Source: a virus. Taken from it: DNA of 49,613 nt. The notes beneath the pieces were generated by a model. That model was not told the DNA's origin. It did not search any database and was given only the letters and a program-made list of their open reading frames with translations. This document shows positions 23,414 through 31,952 of this stretch, piece by piece. Each line of letters begins with the position of its first letter. The stretch's first letter is position 1. A program made the position numbers and the translations under genes. The DNA is taken from the IMG/VR virus record IMGVR_UViG_3300010401_000808, positions 1 through 49,613 of that record; one strand, 5' to 3'.

Positions 23414-24220
23414 CTATCTTCGGTAATACCGCAACACTCCCAGACTCGGAGGGCGTCCTGCCGTGCTGATAGTTCCTGCTGGTGTGTAGGAATTCATCGT
23501 CAAAACCGGAACAGAGTTGGTTCCTGCCGGCGTGTAGGAGTTCATCGTCAATGCTGGCGCCGGATGCGTGTGCAGGTTGTCGGCCGTGTTCTGTCCTGCC
23601 GCATTCGCGGAAGTCAGGGCTGCTGTCGCTGTCGCGCCGATCGCGGCAACCGTACCGGTCAGCACCGCAGGCGTTCCCGTGAACACGGGCGCAGTGACGG
23701 TACCGGTCAACACGGCGGGAGTTCCGGTAAGCGTGGGCGCGATCGCGGCATCGATACTGCCCGTATACGCCGCAATGCTTTTATGGAACGTGCCGGCTAC
23801 TTCATTTGGCGTCGTGAAGGCCGCGGCGCTCAACACCGCACCGACAACCAGGTAGCTCGTGACTGTGCCGTCGCAGAGCTGCCAGCCTGTTTCCTGCGGA
23901 ACTCCGGGGCGTTCAGCAAAGTAGTGGCTGCCGCAATCTCCAGGCGCAAATTCAAAAGCCGTTCCTGTCCAGCGGAGCCGGTGGTTGTAGACCGACACGC
24001 CGAATTCGCGCCCCTTGTCGCTTCCTGAGAGGCCGAGGGCGTTCAACTGGGCAATCGTGAGGTCGGGCTGCCGTACCTGGTTTGCCAGGCGAACAATGGA
24101 GGCGATGAAATCCCCGAACCATTTCGTCCAAACCGGCGAGGCCTTGCCGGTGAACTGACCCGTATGGCGGTCACGCTCGAGTAATTCAGTGCGCGAAGGC
24201 GGAACGTCGATATCGATCAC
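23414..24220 (-). CDS. Tail-collar-like fibre protein
   Basis: 268 aa. WFGDFIASIV and VYNHRLRWTGTAFEFAPGD precede a collar-like segment containing GWQLCDGTVTSYLV. Then come repeats of LTGTPAVLTGTV and two copies of LTMNSYTPAG near the C-terminus, matched by direct repeats in the DNA at about 23475-23555. Likely distal fibre or tip. ATGA overlap with the gene upstream. Confidence 0.7.
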   Translation of the reverse strand: MIDIDVPPSRTELLERDRHTGQFTGKASPVWTKWFGDFIASIVRLANQVRQPDLTIAQLNALGLSGSDKGREFGVSVYNHRLRWTGTAFEFAPGDCGSHYFAERPGVPQETGWQLCDGTVTSYLVVGAVLSAAAFTTPNEVAGTFHKSIAAYTGSIDAAIAPTLTGTPAVLTGTVTAPVFTGTPAVLTGTVAAIGATATAALTSANAAGQNTADNLHTHPAPALTMNSYTPAGTNSVPVLTMNSYTPAGTISTAGRPPSLGVLRYYRR

Positions 24221-24522
24221 GACTTCAGGACTTCCACGTCCATGTTTGCTCCGGTGATCGCAATTCTCACGTCATCGCTTCCCGAAATTTCGACCACAAA
24301 GTCGCGGAACGTGCCCGGCGCATTGACGGCGATGACGGTATCGTACTTCCCCGTCTTGCCCATGCTTCGGTTGCGAGAGTCCGACCAGGTCTTTCCCCCG
24401 TCGCCGCTGAACCGGAATGTCATCAGTGGATCGGGATCCACCACTGGAACCACTGACGTGCTCGCGGGCCCCCAGTACGGGGCACCCCAATAAGCTTTCC
24501 CGAAATAAGCTGCGCCCCACAT
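24217..24522 (-). CDS. Split C-terminal part of a P22 gp10-like head-closure protein
   Basis: 101 aa. MTFRFSGDGGKTWSDSRNRSMGKTGKYDTVIAVNAPGTFRDFVVEISGSDDVRIAITGANMD is the pattern normally found at the C-terminal end of gp10-like packaged-DNA stabilisation proteins. Here it is its own gene behind a short N-terminus rich in aromatic and Gly residues (MWGAAYFGKAYWGAPYWG). It lies 12 bases after the gene that carries the rest of the family. Confidence 0.7.
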   Translation of the reverse strand: MWGAAYFGKAYWGAPYWGPASTSVVPVVDPDPLMTFRFSGDGGKTWSDSRNRSMGKTGKYDTVIAVNAPGTFRDFVVEISGSDDVRIAITGANMDVEVLKS

Positions 24523-24534
24523 GGCTAGGCGGTC

Positions 24535-26643
24535 CTACGCATACACGTACTCGATCCAAACGTCGAAGATGTAGAGGTGAATCGTCACGCTGAAATCCTG
24601 AAAGAGCGAATGCCCCTGCATGCACCGGACGTAGATATCGGCGGCGCCGCCGGGGAACGCGATGGCGAAAGCTGCCGCGCTAAACGTGTGGCTGTAGTTG
24701 GTTTTTGCAACGTCGACACTTCCACCCGAGAACAGGTTCGCCGTCGACGAGCTCGGGAAGGTGTGGGTGTAGTTGTTGAAAACGTCGATGAGCGAGCTCG
24801 GAGAACCGCCCGTGGCGCCGTTGAAATTGAATTGAGCAAGCACATGAACCGTGGCGCTGACCAGAGTCTCTCCGGCATCCGGCTCCGGAAATGCCGATAG
24901 GAACAGCTGCGCATAGTTCGGGGTCAGCGGCCGCGTCGAATCGATCTGCAAGTCGGCAAACGTGAGTGAAGTCCCGATCGGGAGGTCGGCATCGATCGCA
25001 AGCGCCCCGTCCTCGATCCGCGACCGGACCGGGTTGACGTAGTCCGGGTCTTCCCACTCTTCGATGGTCAGAGGCCTCAGCAAACCGTAAGGCGCGATGT
25101 GCAAAGAGCAGCTCACCTCGGCGGTCAGCGGCGTGGGGAGGGTCGAATCGGCAACATGGGGCGTGTAGGAGAAATCTCCGGATGCGGCCGGCGTTCCCGA
25201 AAGTATCCCTGTGGTGGGGTTCAGCGTCAGGCCTGCCGGCAGCGCGCCAGCGGAAATACTCCAGGTCAGAGGCAGGATTCCGCCGCTCGCCGCAAACGGG
25301 TAGCTGTAGGCCACGCCATACACGGGATCCACCACCGGGCAGGCCGTTGTGATTACCGGCGGTACCGTCGACGGAGGAACAGGAACGACGATCGAGTTGC
25401 CATTCTCGTCGCAATCGCAGGGCATTACCTCGGCGGTCACTTCAAAGCGCCCTATCTGCACCTTCCTGTTGTTCTTCCGGACGTGCGGCGCCCGGCGCAA
25501 CCAGCGGATCGGGTTGCCGTCGTCGTTGCAGAAGTCCGGCGACAGTTCGTACAGCTTGCCGTTCTCGTGGTCGCCGGCGAGGATCTTTCCGAACGCCGAC
25601 ACGATCGTATTGGCGCGATGGCGTTCCCATTGAGCCAGCGCAATGTTCCAGTAGCCGACCCTGTACCAGTCGTTTTCGGTGGCGTCGTAGCCGAGGGTTT
25701 GGCCTGCGCCTGGTGTTCCAGGGAAGAGCGTGGATCCGACGACAGCAGGAGCACTCGGAAACGTGAACCACACATGGGAGTGTCCGTTGACCTGGAAACC
25801 CATGCCGATGCAGTCGTCGACGGCCGGGAATTTCCGCAATGTGTTTTCAACCGCGTAGGTCGAGACGGTTTTCGGGGTGTAGCCGTCCATCCGCACGATC
25901 GTCCGCTCGCCGTTCTTGTTGCGTTCCAGCCAGAAGAGAGAACTGTCCAGAGCGACCAGGCTGGCGGCCGCGGCGATGCCGTGCTGCAGGATCGCGTCCT
26001 GACGCGGGACAAAGGGCGTGTTCGGATCCGGACCGACCGTGAACACTTGCGTGAGCCGGTTGCCGAGCAACCAGAGTTCGTTGTGGTCCGTAATCATCGC
26101 GAGCGTGTTGCTGGGCGAGGCTTCGATCGTCTGGAAGTCCAGCGCGTTCCACGTCAGTCCGTCGACGGAGAAGAAAATCTGATTCGCCGCCGAGAGAATC
26201 ACGAAGTAGCCGTCAATGAAGGCGACCGAGATTGGGACTGCCGGCGTCGCCGGCGTGGTCAGCGCGGCGCTATTGATCGCGTAGAGAACGCCTGCGGAGA
26301 CAATCAGCAGCGTGTCCGGGTTTGCCGCCATGATGACGGGCTTGCCATCGTTGGCGATGGGTCTGAGCGCGTAGGTAATTGCGAATGTCGGGACGAGCAG
26401 GAAAACCGTGTCGTCGAGGACGTCGAAAAGGTAATCGTTCAGCTCCAGGGTGCCGCGGTGGCTTCCTATGGCCGGAGTTTGCTGGGTTTTAATGCCTGGT
26501 GTTTTATAGAGAACGTGGTCGTTGTCGCCGTCGCCCGATTGAATGGTTTCCCGGTATAGGTTCCAAAGAGTCTGACAATCGGCTTTGGAAGATAGCGGCG
26601 TGTAGTCTTTCCCGACGAGCTGCGGGAAGGGGATGGTTTGCAT
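24535..26643 (-). CDS. P22 gp10-like head-closure protein with added Ig-like domain
   Basis: 702 aa. Residues 1-410 match the gp10 family: start IPFPQLVGKDYTPLSSKADCQ and ...NLYRE, VLYKTPGI, SVDGLTWNALDFQTIEASP and RRAPHVRKNNRKVQIGRFEV. After that the family's usual ending is missing. Instead there is an Ig-like (He_PIG-type) domain at about 450-530 (YSYPFAASGGILPLTWSISAGALPAGLTLNPTTGILSG), then a beta-rich C-terminal domain of about 150 residues. gp10-like proteins seal the portal after packaging; the Ig domain probably faces outward. Confidence 0.8.
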   Translation of the reverse strand: MQTIPFPQLVGKDYTPLSSKADCQTLWNLYRETIQSGDGDNDHVLYKTPGIKTQQTPAIGSHRGTLELNDYLFDVLDDTVFLLVPTFAITYALRPIANDGKPVIMAANPDTLLIVSAGVLYAINSAALTTPATPAVPISVAFIDGYFVILSAANQIFFSVDGLTWNALDFQTIEASPSNTLAMITDHNELWLLGNRLTQVFTVGPDPNTPFVPRQDAILQHGIAAAASLVALDSSLFWLERNKNGERTIVRMDGYTPKTVSTYAVENTLRKFPAVDDCIGMGFQVNGHSHVWFTFPSAPAVVGSTLFPGTPGAGQTLGYDATENDWYRVGYWNIALAQWERHRANTIVSAFGKILAGDHENGKLYELSPDFCNDDGNPIRWLRRAPHVRKNNRKVQIGRFEVTAEVMPCDCDENGNSIVVPVPPSTVPPVITTACPVVDPVYGVAYSYPFAASGGILPLTWSISAGALPAGLTLNPTTGILSGTPAASGDFSYTPHVADSTLPTPLTAEVSCSLHIAPYGLLRPLTIEEWEDPDYVNPVRSRIEDGALAIDADLPIGTSLTFADLQIDSTRPLTPNYAQLFLSAFPEPDAGETLVSATVHVLAQFNFNGATGGSPSSLIDVFNNYTHTFPSSSTANLFSGGSVDVAKTNYSHTFSAAAFAIAFPGGAADIYVRCMQGHSLFQDFSVTIHLYIFDVWIEYVYA

Positions 26644-26703
26644 GGAATAAGAAAAGGGTTAAAACAGGGTTTAAATCGGGTGGCGTAGACTGAGGGCGTG
26701 CGA

Positions 26704-26877
26704 ATGAACTACAGCCGCGAGGAACTGATGGGATTCTCTCCCGCGAGATTGCGCCTGATGATCCTTCACGCTCGCGTTTACCGTCTATGGCAGAGGCTCT
26801 TTAGCCGATGCCAGCAAGCGTACATTAGCTGGCTGAGATGGAGACTCCGACGCCTTGGAGCAGTTCCAAAAGCATGA
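26704..26877 (+). CDS. Small Arg-rich protein, plus-strand inset
   Basis: 57 aa: MNYSREELMGFSPARLRLMI, then a basic amphipathic helix. It starts 60 bases from the divergent gp10-like gene and is ATGA-coupled to the next plus gene. No family recognised. Confidence 0.5.
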   Translation: MNYSREELMGFSPARLRLMILHARVYRLWQRLFSRCQQAYISWLRWRLRRLGAVPKA

Positions 26878-27182
26878 TGATCCCGCGCCGTAACTTCATC
26901 GCTTCCCTGTTGGCCTTACCGATCGCGCATACGCTCGATATCGAGAAGTTGCTCTGGTTGCCGGGCGTGAAGCGCTTCTTCATTCCGCCGCCGCCGATCG
27001 CGATTACGCTCTTGGAGTTCGCGCAGCGGTCGAACAACGTCGAGTGCCGGGAGATCATCGAGATTCTAACGAGCCGCAGTGTGATGCTGGACGAACTGCA
27101 CCAACACTGGGAGTGGACTCCGGATATCGTCTTAGTGGACAGCAGCAACGGGCTGCACTTTACTCGTTACCTGGAATGGTGA
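26874..27182 (+). CDS. Protein with twin-Arg-like signal segment, plus-strand inset
   Basis: 102 aa from the ATG at 26874 (ATGA overlap). It begins MMIPRRNFIASLLALPIAHT, which resembles a Tat-type signal or membrane anchor. The mature part ends in LDELHQHWEWTPDIVLVDSSNGLHF. It ends 57 bases before the convergent stop of the 27240 gene. With 26704 it forms a two-gene moron-like insert. Confidence 0.55.
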   Translation: MMIPRRNFIASLLALPIAHTLDIEKLLWLPGVKRFFIPPPPIAITLLEFAQRSNNVECREIIEILTSRSVMLDELHQHWEWTPDIVLVDSSNGLHFTRYLEW

Positions 27183-27239
27183 TGGGCGAAGCCCGCAAAT
27201 CCTAAGGGCTGCTTCTTGACTTTCAAAACCAGTCCCGGC

Positions 27240-27446
27240 TCAATCCTCTTCTTCCAATACCGAGGAGCCTGCTTCCGGTGTTTCTTGGTGAGATAGCGCA
27301 TCCTTCAAATCCACCCACGCATCCAGACAAGTTTCACATTTGAGCAAGTGCCGCAGCTCGACAGTTTCCAGTAGTGGCGGCGACGCGAGCGACGCTTCTT
27401 TCAAACGCTCCGGACTCACGCAGGGCGACAGTAAGCGGCGAACCAT
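27240..27446 (-). CDS. Small protein with anti-sigma-like zinc motif
   Basis: 68 aa. RHLLKCETCLDAW fits the HxxxCxxC pattern of zinc-binding anti-sigma domains. The N-terminus (MVRRLLSPCVSPERL) and acidic C-terminus are unremarkable. Function uncertain; such motifs also occur in unrelated zinc proteins. Confidence 0.45.
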   Translation of the reverse strand: MVRRLLSPCVSPERLKEASLASPPLLETVELRHLLKCETCLDAWVDLKDALSHQETPEAGSSVLEEED

Positions 27447-27465
27447 GCGGCAAAGTATGCGCCCC

Positions 27466-28035
27466 TTAGGTTAGGTCGTAAACAATCCCCGTGCGGTTGC
27501 TGTCGGTGTCGACTGTCGCCACGACGCGGTCCTTCGAGTCGGCGACGGCGTTTCGGAGCGTGACGGTGGTCGTCGCCATTCCTGAGACTTTCCCGGCGTT
27601 GGCCGCGGCCGCCAGTCGTTGAGCGTTACGCAGCGTAAGCCCGACTTCGATCGCATCCGCTCGATCGAGCAGTGCGTCGGCGATCGCGTTGCGTTCGGCC
27701 GAAGTCAGCGCCGCGGCCGTGTACGGATCCAAAACGCCGACCATCAGCGAATCCCCCCGCTCTTCGATCGTGTCGACATCCGCGAACCTGGTGCGGATCC
27801 GCGTCCCTGCCGTCAACACGGCCGCCTGCGTGACGTCCGCGTAGTGTTCACCGTTGCCGAGGTCGGTCAGCGTGCCGATGCCGGTGTTTGTCCAGGCGCC
27901 GCCGTCTGTTGAAATTTGCGGCTGGCCCGCGGACTTACTCGCGGGCGTGAGTCCGTCCGCAGCCAGGCGGATAAAGAAATAAACGCGCCGTTTCGTTGCC
28001 GTGGCTTCGTTGGCGAGTACTGCGATGTTGCTCAT
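27466..28035 (-). CDS. Phage baseplate/fibre-associated structural protein
   Basis: 189 aa from the ATG at 28035; upstream extension runs into the previous gene. RVYFFIRLAADGLTPASKSAGQPQISTDGGAWTNTGIGTLTDLGNGEHYADV is a beta-sandwich pattern common in fibre-attachment modules, followed by a helical tail. It lies two bases after the 28038 gene, with which it probably assembles. Confidence 0.6.
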   Translation of the reverse strand: MSNIAVLANEATATKRRVYFFIRLAADGLTPASKSAGQPQISTDGGAWTNTGIGTLTDLGNGEHYADVTQAAVLTAGTRIRTRFADVDTIEERGDSLMVGVLDPYTAAALTSAERNAIADALLDRADAIEVGLTLRNAQRLAAAANAGKVSGMATTTVTLRNAVADSKDRVVATVDTDSNRTGIVYDLT

Positions 28036-28037
28036 GA

Positions 28038-28871
28038 TTAGCCCCTCGGCAGAATCAGAAATACAGAAGTGTTGTCGGGGTTCGTAACCCAGGTCACATT
28101 GACGGTCGCGACCCGCGTTGAGCCGACGTAGCCGGTGATGAGGCGCACCTGGCCCGCGCCGGTACCGGACAGAATCACGACCAGCGTGCCGGCTCTCGAG
28201 TAAAAGGCATTCACGGAGGACGCGCCCGAGTCGAGGGTGATGGTCGACGCTGCACCCGCTTGAGCGGTACCGCGGCGGATCCACAGCCCGGCAACGTCGG
28301 CGCTCAGTGAAGCGCCTGCAGGAGCTCCGATCAGCGTCGCGATATCTGTCGAGGTTTTGATCGTGGTGCCTGAGAGGTTCAGTGTCGCGGTCGGACTGCC
28401 GACGTTGGCCCAGTCGACACCCGCCTCGCCGCCGGCGGACACATCGAGCGTGCGGCCGGAGGTTGTCGGGCGCAGCGGGGATCGATCATAAAGACTGAAT
28501 TCGCCGACCACTTCCCCAACAACCGAAACGCTATTCACCGTTCCTGTCGTGATGAGGCACTGCACATTCGTGCCGGCGGCGTAGAACGTGCCATCCGCGG
28601 ACGTATCGATCAGGATGTTGTTCAGCCCGGTGACGCTGTCGAAGTCGACACTCAGCGTGACGCCGGTTGTCGTTTCCGTCGTGGTCGAGTTGTTCTTGTA
28701 GCACTTCACCACGGGCGAGCCTGCCAGTGTCGTCGGGACTCCCGTTGTCGCCCTCGTGGTGAACTTGAAGTTGACGGCCGTATCGCCGACCACGAAGTCG
28801 CCGCGCCATTGAGCGTGTGCCGTCGCGGCGAGCAGAAAAATTAGAGCGATACCGTTGAGGATTCGTGTCAT
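28038..28871 (-). CDS. Fibre/baseplate protein (BppU-like N-domain) with Sec signal peptide
   Basis: 277 aa. Residues 1-21 form a Sec signal peptide (ALIFLLAATAHAQ). The next 110 residues (VGDTAVNFKFTTRATTGVPTTLAGSPVVKCYKNNST, GVTLSVDFDSVTGLNNILIDTSADGTFYAAG, VVGEVVGEFSLYDRSP) match a beta-sandwich widely seen in phage baseplate and fibre proteins. The C-terminal half is beta-rich. ATGA overlap with the upstream gene. Confidence 0.75.
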   Translation of the reverse strand: MTRILNGIALIFLLAATAHAQWRGDFVVGDTAVNFKFTTRATTGVPTTLAGSPVVKCYKNNSTTTETTTGVTLSVDFDSVTGLNNILIDTSADGTFYAAGTNVQCLITTGTVNSVSVVGEVVGEFSLYDRSPLRPTTSGRTLDVSAGGEAGVDWANVGSPTATLNLSGTTIKTSTDIATLIGAPAGASLSADVAGLWIRRGTAQAGAASTITLDSGASSVNAFYSRAGTLVVILSGTGAGQVRLITGYVGSTRVATVNVTWVTNPDNTSVFLILPRG

Positions 28872-30988
28872 TTAGAAACTCCTACGAGGCCGCCAGGGCC
28901 AACCAGACCCCCGGGACCGACCAGGCCGATCACGAAGGAGTTGGGAGGCAGCGGCGCCGTACTGCCAAAAATTACGATGCTTTGATCGAAGGTGACCGTC
29001 GCGGCTGGCGATAGCGCGTGCATGCCTCCGCCCCAGTTGAAGAGGCTTGAATCGCCGGGCGTCACTCCATCAAGCGCCGCCGTCGACGTCGAGCCGCGTT
29101 GAGACCAGACCCCGCCTGAAATGTTGTACATCTTGAGTGAGCACAGGTTGTTCGGCGCGTCGTGAATCAGCGTGTACCCGTAGGTCGTTGCCGAATTCGA
29201 GTCGATAACGGAGCCCGTCGTCGAGCCCGTCGGAGCCGCGGAACTGCCATGCGCCCGCGGGCCGAAGCCCACAGTTCCAGACCCTGTCGATTTATTCACC
29301 CATTGCAGAACGCAGTCGATGACCAGGCCGCCCGTTGACGTACTGGTGACAAAGTCGATACCGGTGTTGGAGAGATCGCCTGCAAGCGTCGTGCTGATGA
29401 GCCCTTGCTGGATGACGACCGGCGCACTCTTGTAGGCCGTCCAGTTCACCTTCTGGTCGGCTGCCGCGCTCATATCGATAATCCACGACTTTGCCGAACC
29501 GGACGCATTGTAAGAAGCGTTCCGGATGTTGATCGACCTCGGCAACTGGCCAAGATCCGAGCCGTTCACAGTCATTGTGGTGAGCGGTGTTGGCGTCGTC
29601 GTCCACACGCCTTCCTGGGCGACTGTCGACGCTGCGAGTATTGTGGGATCCAACACGTTGCCCACGGTGCCGTTATCGGCAGCATTCAGGAATTCGGCGT
29701 CATTGGCCAGAACGCCGGCGCCGCCGGCGCCGCCCGAAACGTTGCCCACGAGCGCCACCATGGCGAGCTGCGCGGTCGGTGCGGTTCCAGAAGGCGTAAA
29801 GGCAGTACTCAGACGGTCGGCCGCAGAAGGCGTAAACGTGCCGGAGGTCTGCGAGTCGAGCGTATTCCCTGCAAGGAGCGTCGAGAAGGGGGTCGAGGCA
29901 TCCGCCCCGTTCACTTGCAGCTTTGTGGTGTAACTCTTATTCAATCCGCCTGGAACGCCGGCAAGGCGAGTGTACGAGCCGGTTATCGTGAATCCCGTCA
30001 GTACCGGCGTCTCGACATTCGAGACGCTGGCCGCAGCGACGGACGCACCCACGCCGGAAACTGAAACGTAGCTCGCCACCGCAGTCGCGAGTGCCGCCGA
30101 CGTCGTCGAGGGAATGATGAATTCGCCCGCCGTGTTCATTTGCAGCGCGACACCGTGCGAGGTCGTGCTCGCCGTTGGCGTCGCTCCCGTGAGCGTCCAG
30201 TGAACTGAAACGCGGTCCTGGGGATAGATCGGAATGCATGGCGACAGGGTCAGGTGGACCTCTCCAGACGTCACCGTGCCATCGCTGTAGATGTTGGCGT
30301 ATGCAGTATCGGTTCGGTTCACCTGGAGAGTTGCGGTCCTGGTCTTTGTGGCTCCTGGCGCCGTGTCCAGTTGCGTCCAGAACTCAGTGATGCAGCCGGT
30401 GATGGGAATCAGCGTTTCGCGGGCCGTCGAGACCGTGCCGCGAATGTTGCCGTTGAGCGGCAGGTAATCATCGACCGTCGTCGACAAGGACGTTCCGCCA
30501 ACGCCGCCCAGCACCGTTGTATACGCCGCCGTGGGAAGGAAGTTGATCTGGGCCGACATACGCGTGGCCGCCGGCACGTTCGCCGGCGTCGTGCGGATCG
30601 TAACAAAGTCGCCGGCCGCGATCGCCTTACTGGGCGAGATGCTGCACGTCTTGATGGCCGAGGTGATCGTGCAGGTACCGCTGGCTGCGGTCGACATCGA
30701 GCCTGGACTCGAGCCTGTTCTCAAATCGATCGTCCATGTGGCCGTACCGGCCGGTACGACGTCCGTTGTGAACGTGGCGTCGGTTATCGTGCCGGCGGCC
30801 GCGATGATGACGACTCCGTTCTGAACCGTCGACGTCGAGTTGCCAGAACTGGAAAACGGCGCCAGAAAATGAGCCGCTCCGGTATTGGGAACCGCAAGAT
30901 TCGAGAAGAACCAGGGGTCGTTTGTCGTTTGACCGAACGCAGGAGCCGCGGCCAGCAGGAATGCCGCCAGGGTAAGTAGCTTTCGCAT
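28868..30988 (-). CDS. Large beta-rich fibre protein with Sec signal peptide
   Basis: 706 aa. Signal peptide MRKLLTLAAFLLAAAPAFGQ; the mature part is almost entirely Ser/Thr/Gly/Ala-rich beta structure. The C-terminus has collagen-like Gly-Pro-Gly triplets (LVGPGGLVGPGGLVGV). Two similar blocks with TGTITDATFTTDVVP-like and ITGSYTRLAGVPGGLNKSY segments suggest repeated domains. Probably a trimeric fibre or surface protein. No enzymatic motif recognised. Confidence 0.6.
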   Translation of the reverse strand: MRKLLTLAAFLLAAAPAFGQTTNDPWFFSNLAVPNTGAAHFLAPFSSSGNSTSTVQNGVVIIAAAGTITDATFTTDVVPAGTATWTIDLRTGSSPGSMSTAASGTCTITSAIKTCSISPSKAIAAGDFVTIRTTPANVPAATRMSAQINFLPTAAYTTVLGGVGGTSLSTTVDDYLPLNGNIRGTVSTARETLIPITGCITEFWTQLDTAPGATKTRTATLQVNRTDTAYANIYSDGTVTSGEVHLTLSPCIPIYPQDRVSVHWTLTGATPTASTTSHGVALQMNTAGEFIIPSTTSAALATAVASYVSVSGVGASVAAASVSNVETPVLTGFTITGSYTRLAGVPGGLNKSYTTKLQVNGADASTPFSTLLAGNTLDSQTSGTFTPSAADRLSTAFTPSGTAPTAQLAMVALVGNVSGGAGGAGVLANDAEFLNAADNGTVGNVLDPTILAASTVAQEGVWTTTPTPLTTMTVNGSDLGQLPRSINIRNASYNASGSAKSWIIDMSAAADQKVNWTAYKSAPVVIQQGLISTTLAGDLSNTGIDFVTSTSTGGLVIDCVLQWVNKSTGSGTVGFGPRAHGSSAAPTGSTTGSVIDSNSATTYGYTLIHDAPNNLCSLKMYNISGGVWSQRGSTSTAALDGVTPGDSSLFNWGGGMHALSPAATVTFDQSIVIFGSTAPLPPNSFVIGLVGPGGLVGPGGLVGVSK

Positions 30989-30992
30989 GGCG

Positions 30993-31310
30993 CTAGACGT
31001 CCAGCGGCGCGATCAGCAGGGCCGCATCGCGGATTTTCTTGATGAGGCCCAACCATTTTTCTTGTGGTTTGGTTTTCAGGTGCTTTAAGAGCAGCAAGAT
31101 AGTGGCTCCGGCCTGAGTGATGATGAGGTCTTCGAGCATGGCGTGGTTCCTTTCGGTGGTGGGGTTCAATAGCTGGCGCTCGAGCGTTTCGGCAATCTCG
31201 ACGCCGTTCTGCAGCAGATACACTTGGAATTCAAAGAGTTTCGGCCCGTAGCGGTAGGAGCCTGCTTCATCGCGCAGCCGGAGAAGTTCCTCGAGGGTCG
31301 GCCTGGGCAC
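30993..31310 (-). CDS. Late hypothetical protein (105 aa)
   Basis: Helical throughout (PTLEELLRLRDEAGSYRYG, MLEDLIITQAGATILLLLKHLKTK). It lies between the fibre gene and three small membrane protein genes, so it could belong to a lysis cassette, but no motif shows this. Confidence 0.55.
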   Translation of the reverse strand: MPRPTLEELLRLRDEAGSYRYGPKLFEFQVYLLQNGVEIAETLERQLLNPTTERNHAMLEDLIITQAGATILLLLKHLKTKPQEKWLGLIKKIRDAALLIAPLDV

Positions 31311-31311
31311 C

Positions 31312-31503
31312 TCAGTGAACGCGGGGCACGCCGACAGTATTGAGAGAATTAAGAACGCCGAACACGTTGAGCAGCCAGAGCACGACGCACAACACGACGA
31401 CGACGTTCAGGATGGTTTTGATATTGGCGTCCATCGGGATCATGGAATTTACGAGCCAGAGCAGAACGCCGATGACGATCAGGGTAACGACGATAGTGAT
31501 CAT
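31312..31503 (-). CDS. Two-TM protein of the Thivi_2564 type
   Basis: 63 aa. ITIVVTLIVIGVLLWLVNSMIPMDANIKTILNVVVVLCVVLWLLNVFG closely follows a common family of tiny two-helix membrane proteins found in phages and bacteria. A holin-like function is possible. It overlaps the next gene by 4 bases. Confidence 0.8.
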   Translation of the reverse strand: MITIVVTLIVIGVLLWLVNSMIPMDANIKTILNVVVVLCVVLWLLNVFGVLNSLNTVGVPRVH

Positions 31504-31607
31504 TGGGGTTTCCTAAGAGATTGCGCAATCCGCACGATGTCGGCCAGCGCGTGAAAAAGAAACACCGCCGCGAACACCACGGCGGTGAGCTTCAGGAAGG
31601 GAATCAT
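31500..31607 (-). CDS. Single-TM microprotein (35 aa)
   Basis: ATG at 31607 with AAGGAG seven bases upstream; MIPFLKLTAVVFAAVFLFHA, then a short basic tail. Longer upstream frames lack a ribosome binding site. Candidate lysis or membrane accessory protein. Confidence 0.6.
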   Translation of the reverse strand: MIPFLKLTAVVFAAVFLFHALADIVRIAQSLRKPQ

Positions 31608-31618
31608 GTGGGGCTCCT

Positions 31619-31951
31619 TTATCGAGAGTCCGAGCCGCCGATGCCGCCGATTTTGGTGTGGTTTTGGCGAACAAAGTAGAGGGCAATAATCAACGTGAAC
31701 GCATTGCCCAGCAGCAGCGATTCGACGCCCCTCATGGCGGACCATATTGTGGCGCCCGTCACGAAAATGGCGATCAGTGCCTGCGTGGACTCCCAGATCA
31801 GATTCACTCGGCGCTGCCCGAGGGTCCGCTGGTCTTCTTCTTTTGTCGTCGTCGGCTGAAGGTTCTTCGAGTCCAGCGAGAGGGAGACCGGAACAGGGTC
31901 TTTCGGGGGCGGTTCGACTACCGTCGGCTCGGTGAGCTTGATCGTTTCCAT
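31619..31951 (-). CDS. Holin-like membrane protein
   Basis: 110 aa. The N-terminal 45 residues are soluble and Pro/Lys/Glu-rich. Then RRVNLIWESTQALIAIFVTGATIWSAMRGVESLLLGNAFTLIIALYFVRQNHTKIGG gives two membrane helices, a pattern often found in phage late regions next to head-closure genes. Best holin candidate in the window. Confidence 0.6.
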   Translation of the reverse strand: METIKLTEPTVVEPPPKDPVPVSLSLDSKNLQPTTTKEEDQRTLGQRRVNLIWESTQALIAIFVTGATIWSAMRGVESLLLGNAFTLIIALYFVRQNHTKIGGIGGSDSR

Positions 31952-31952
31952 T

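Noticed and set aside
25099-26559. 486-codon plus-strand frame opposite the gp10-like gene
   Set aside because: Shadow frame with high Arg/Gly content; the minus strand is clearly coding.
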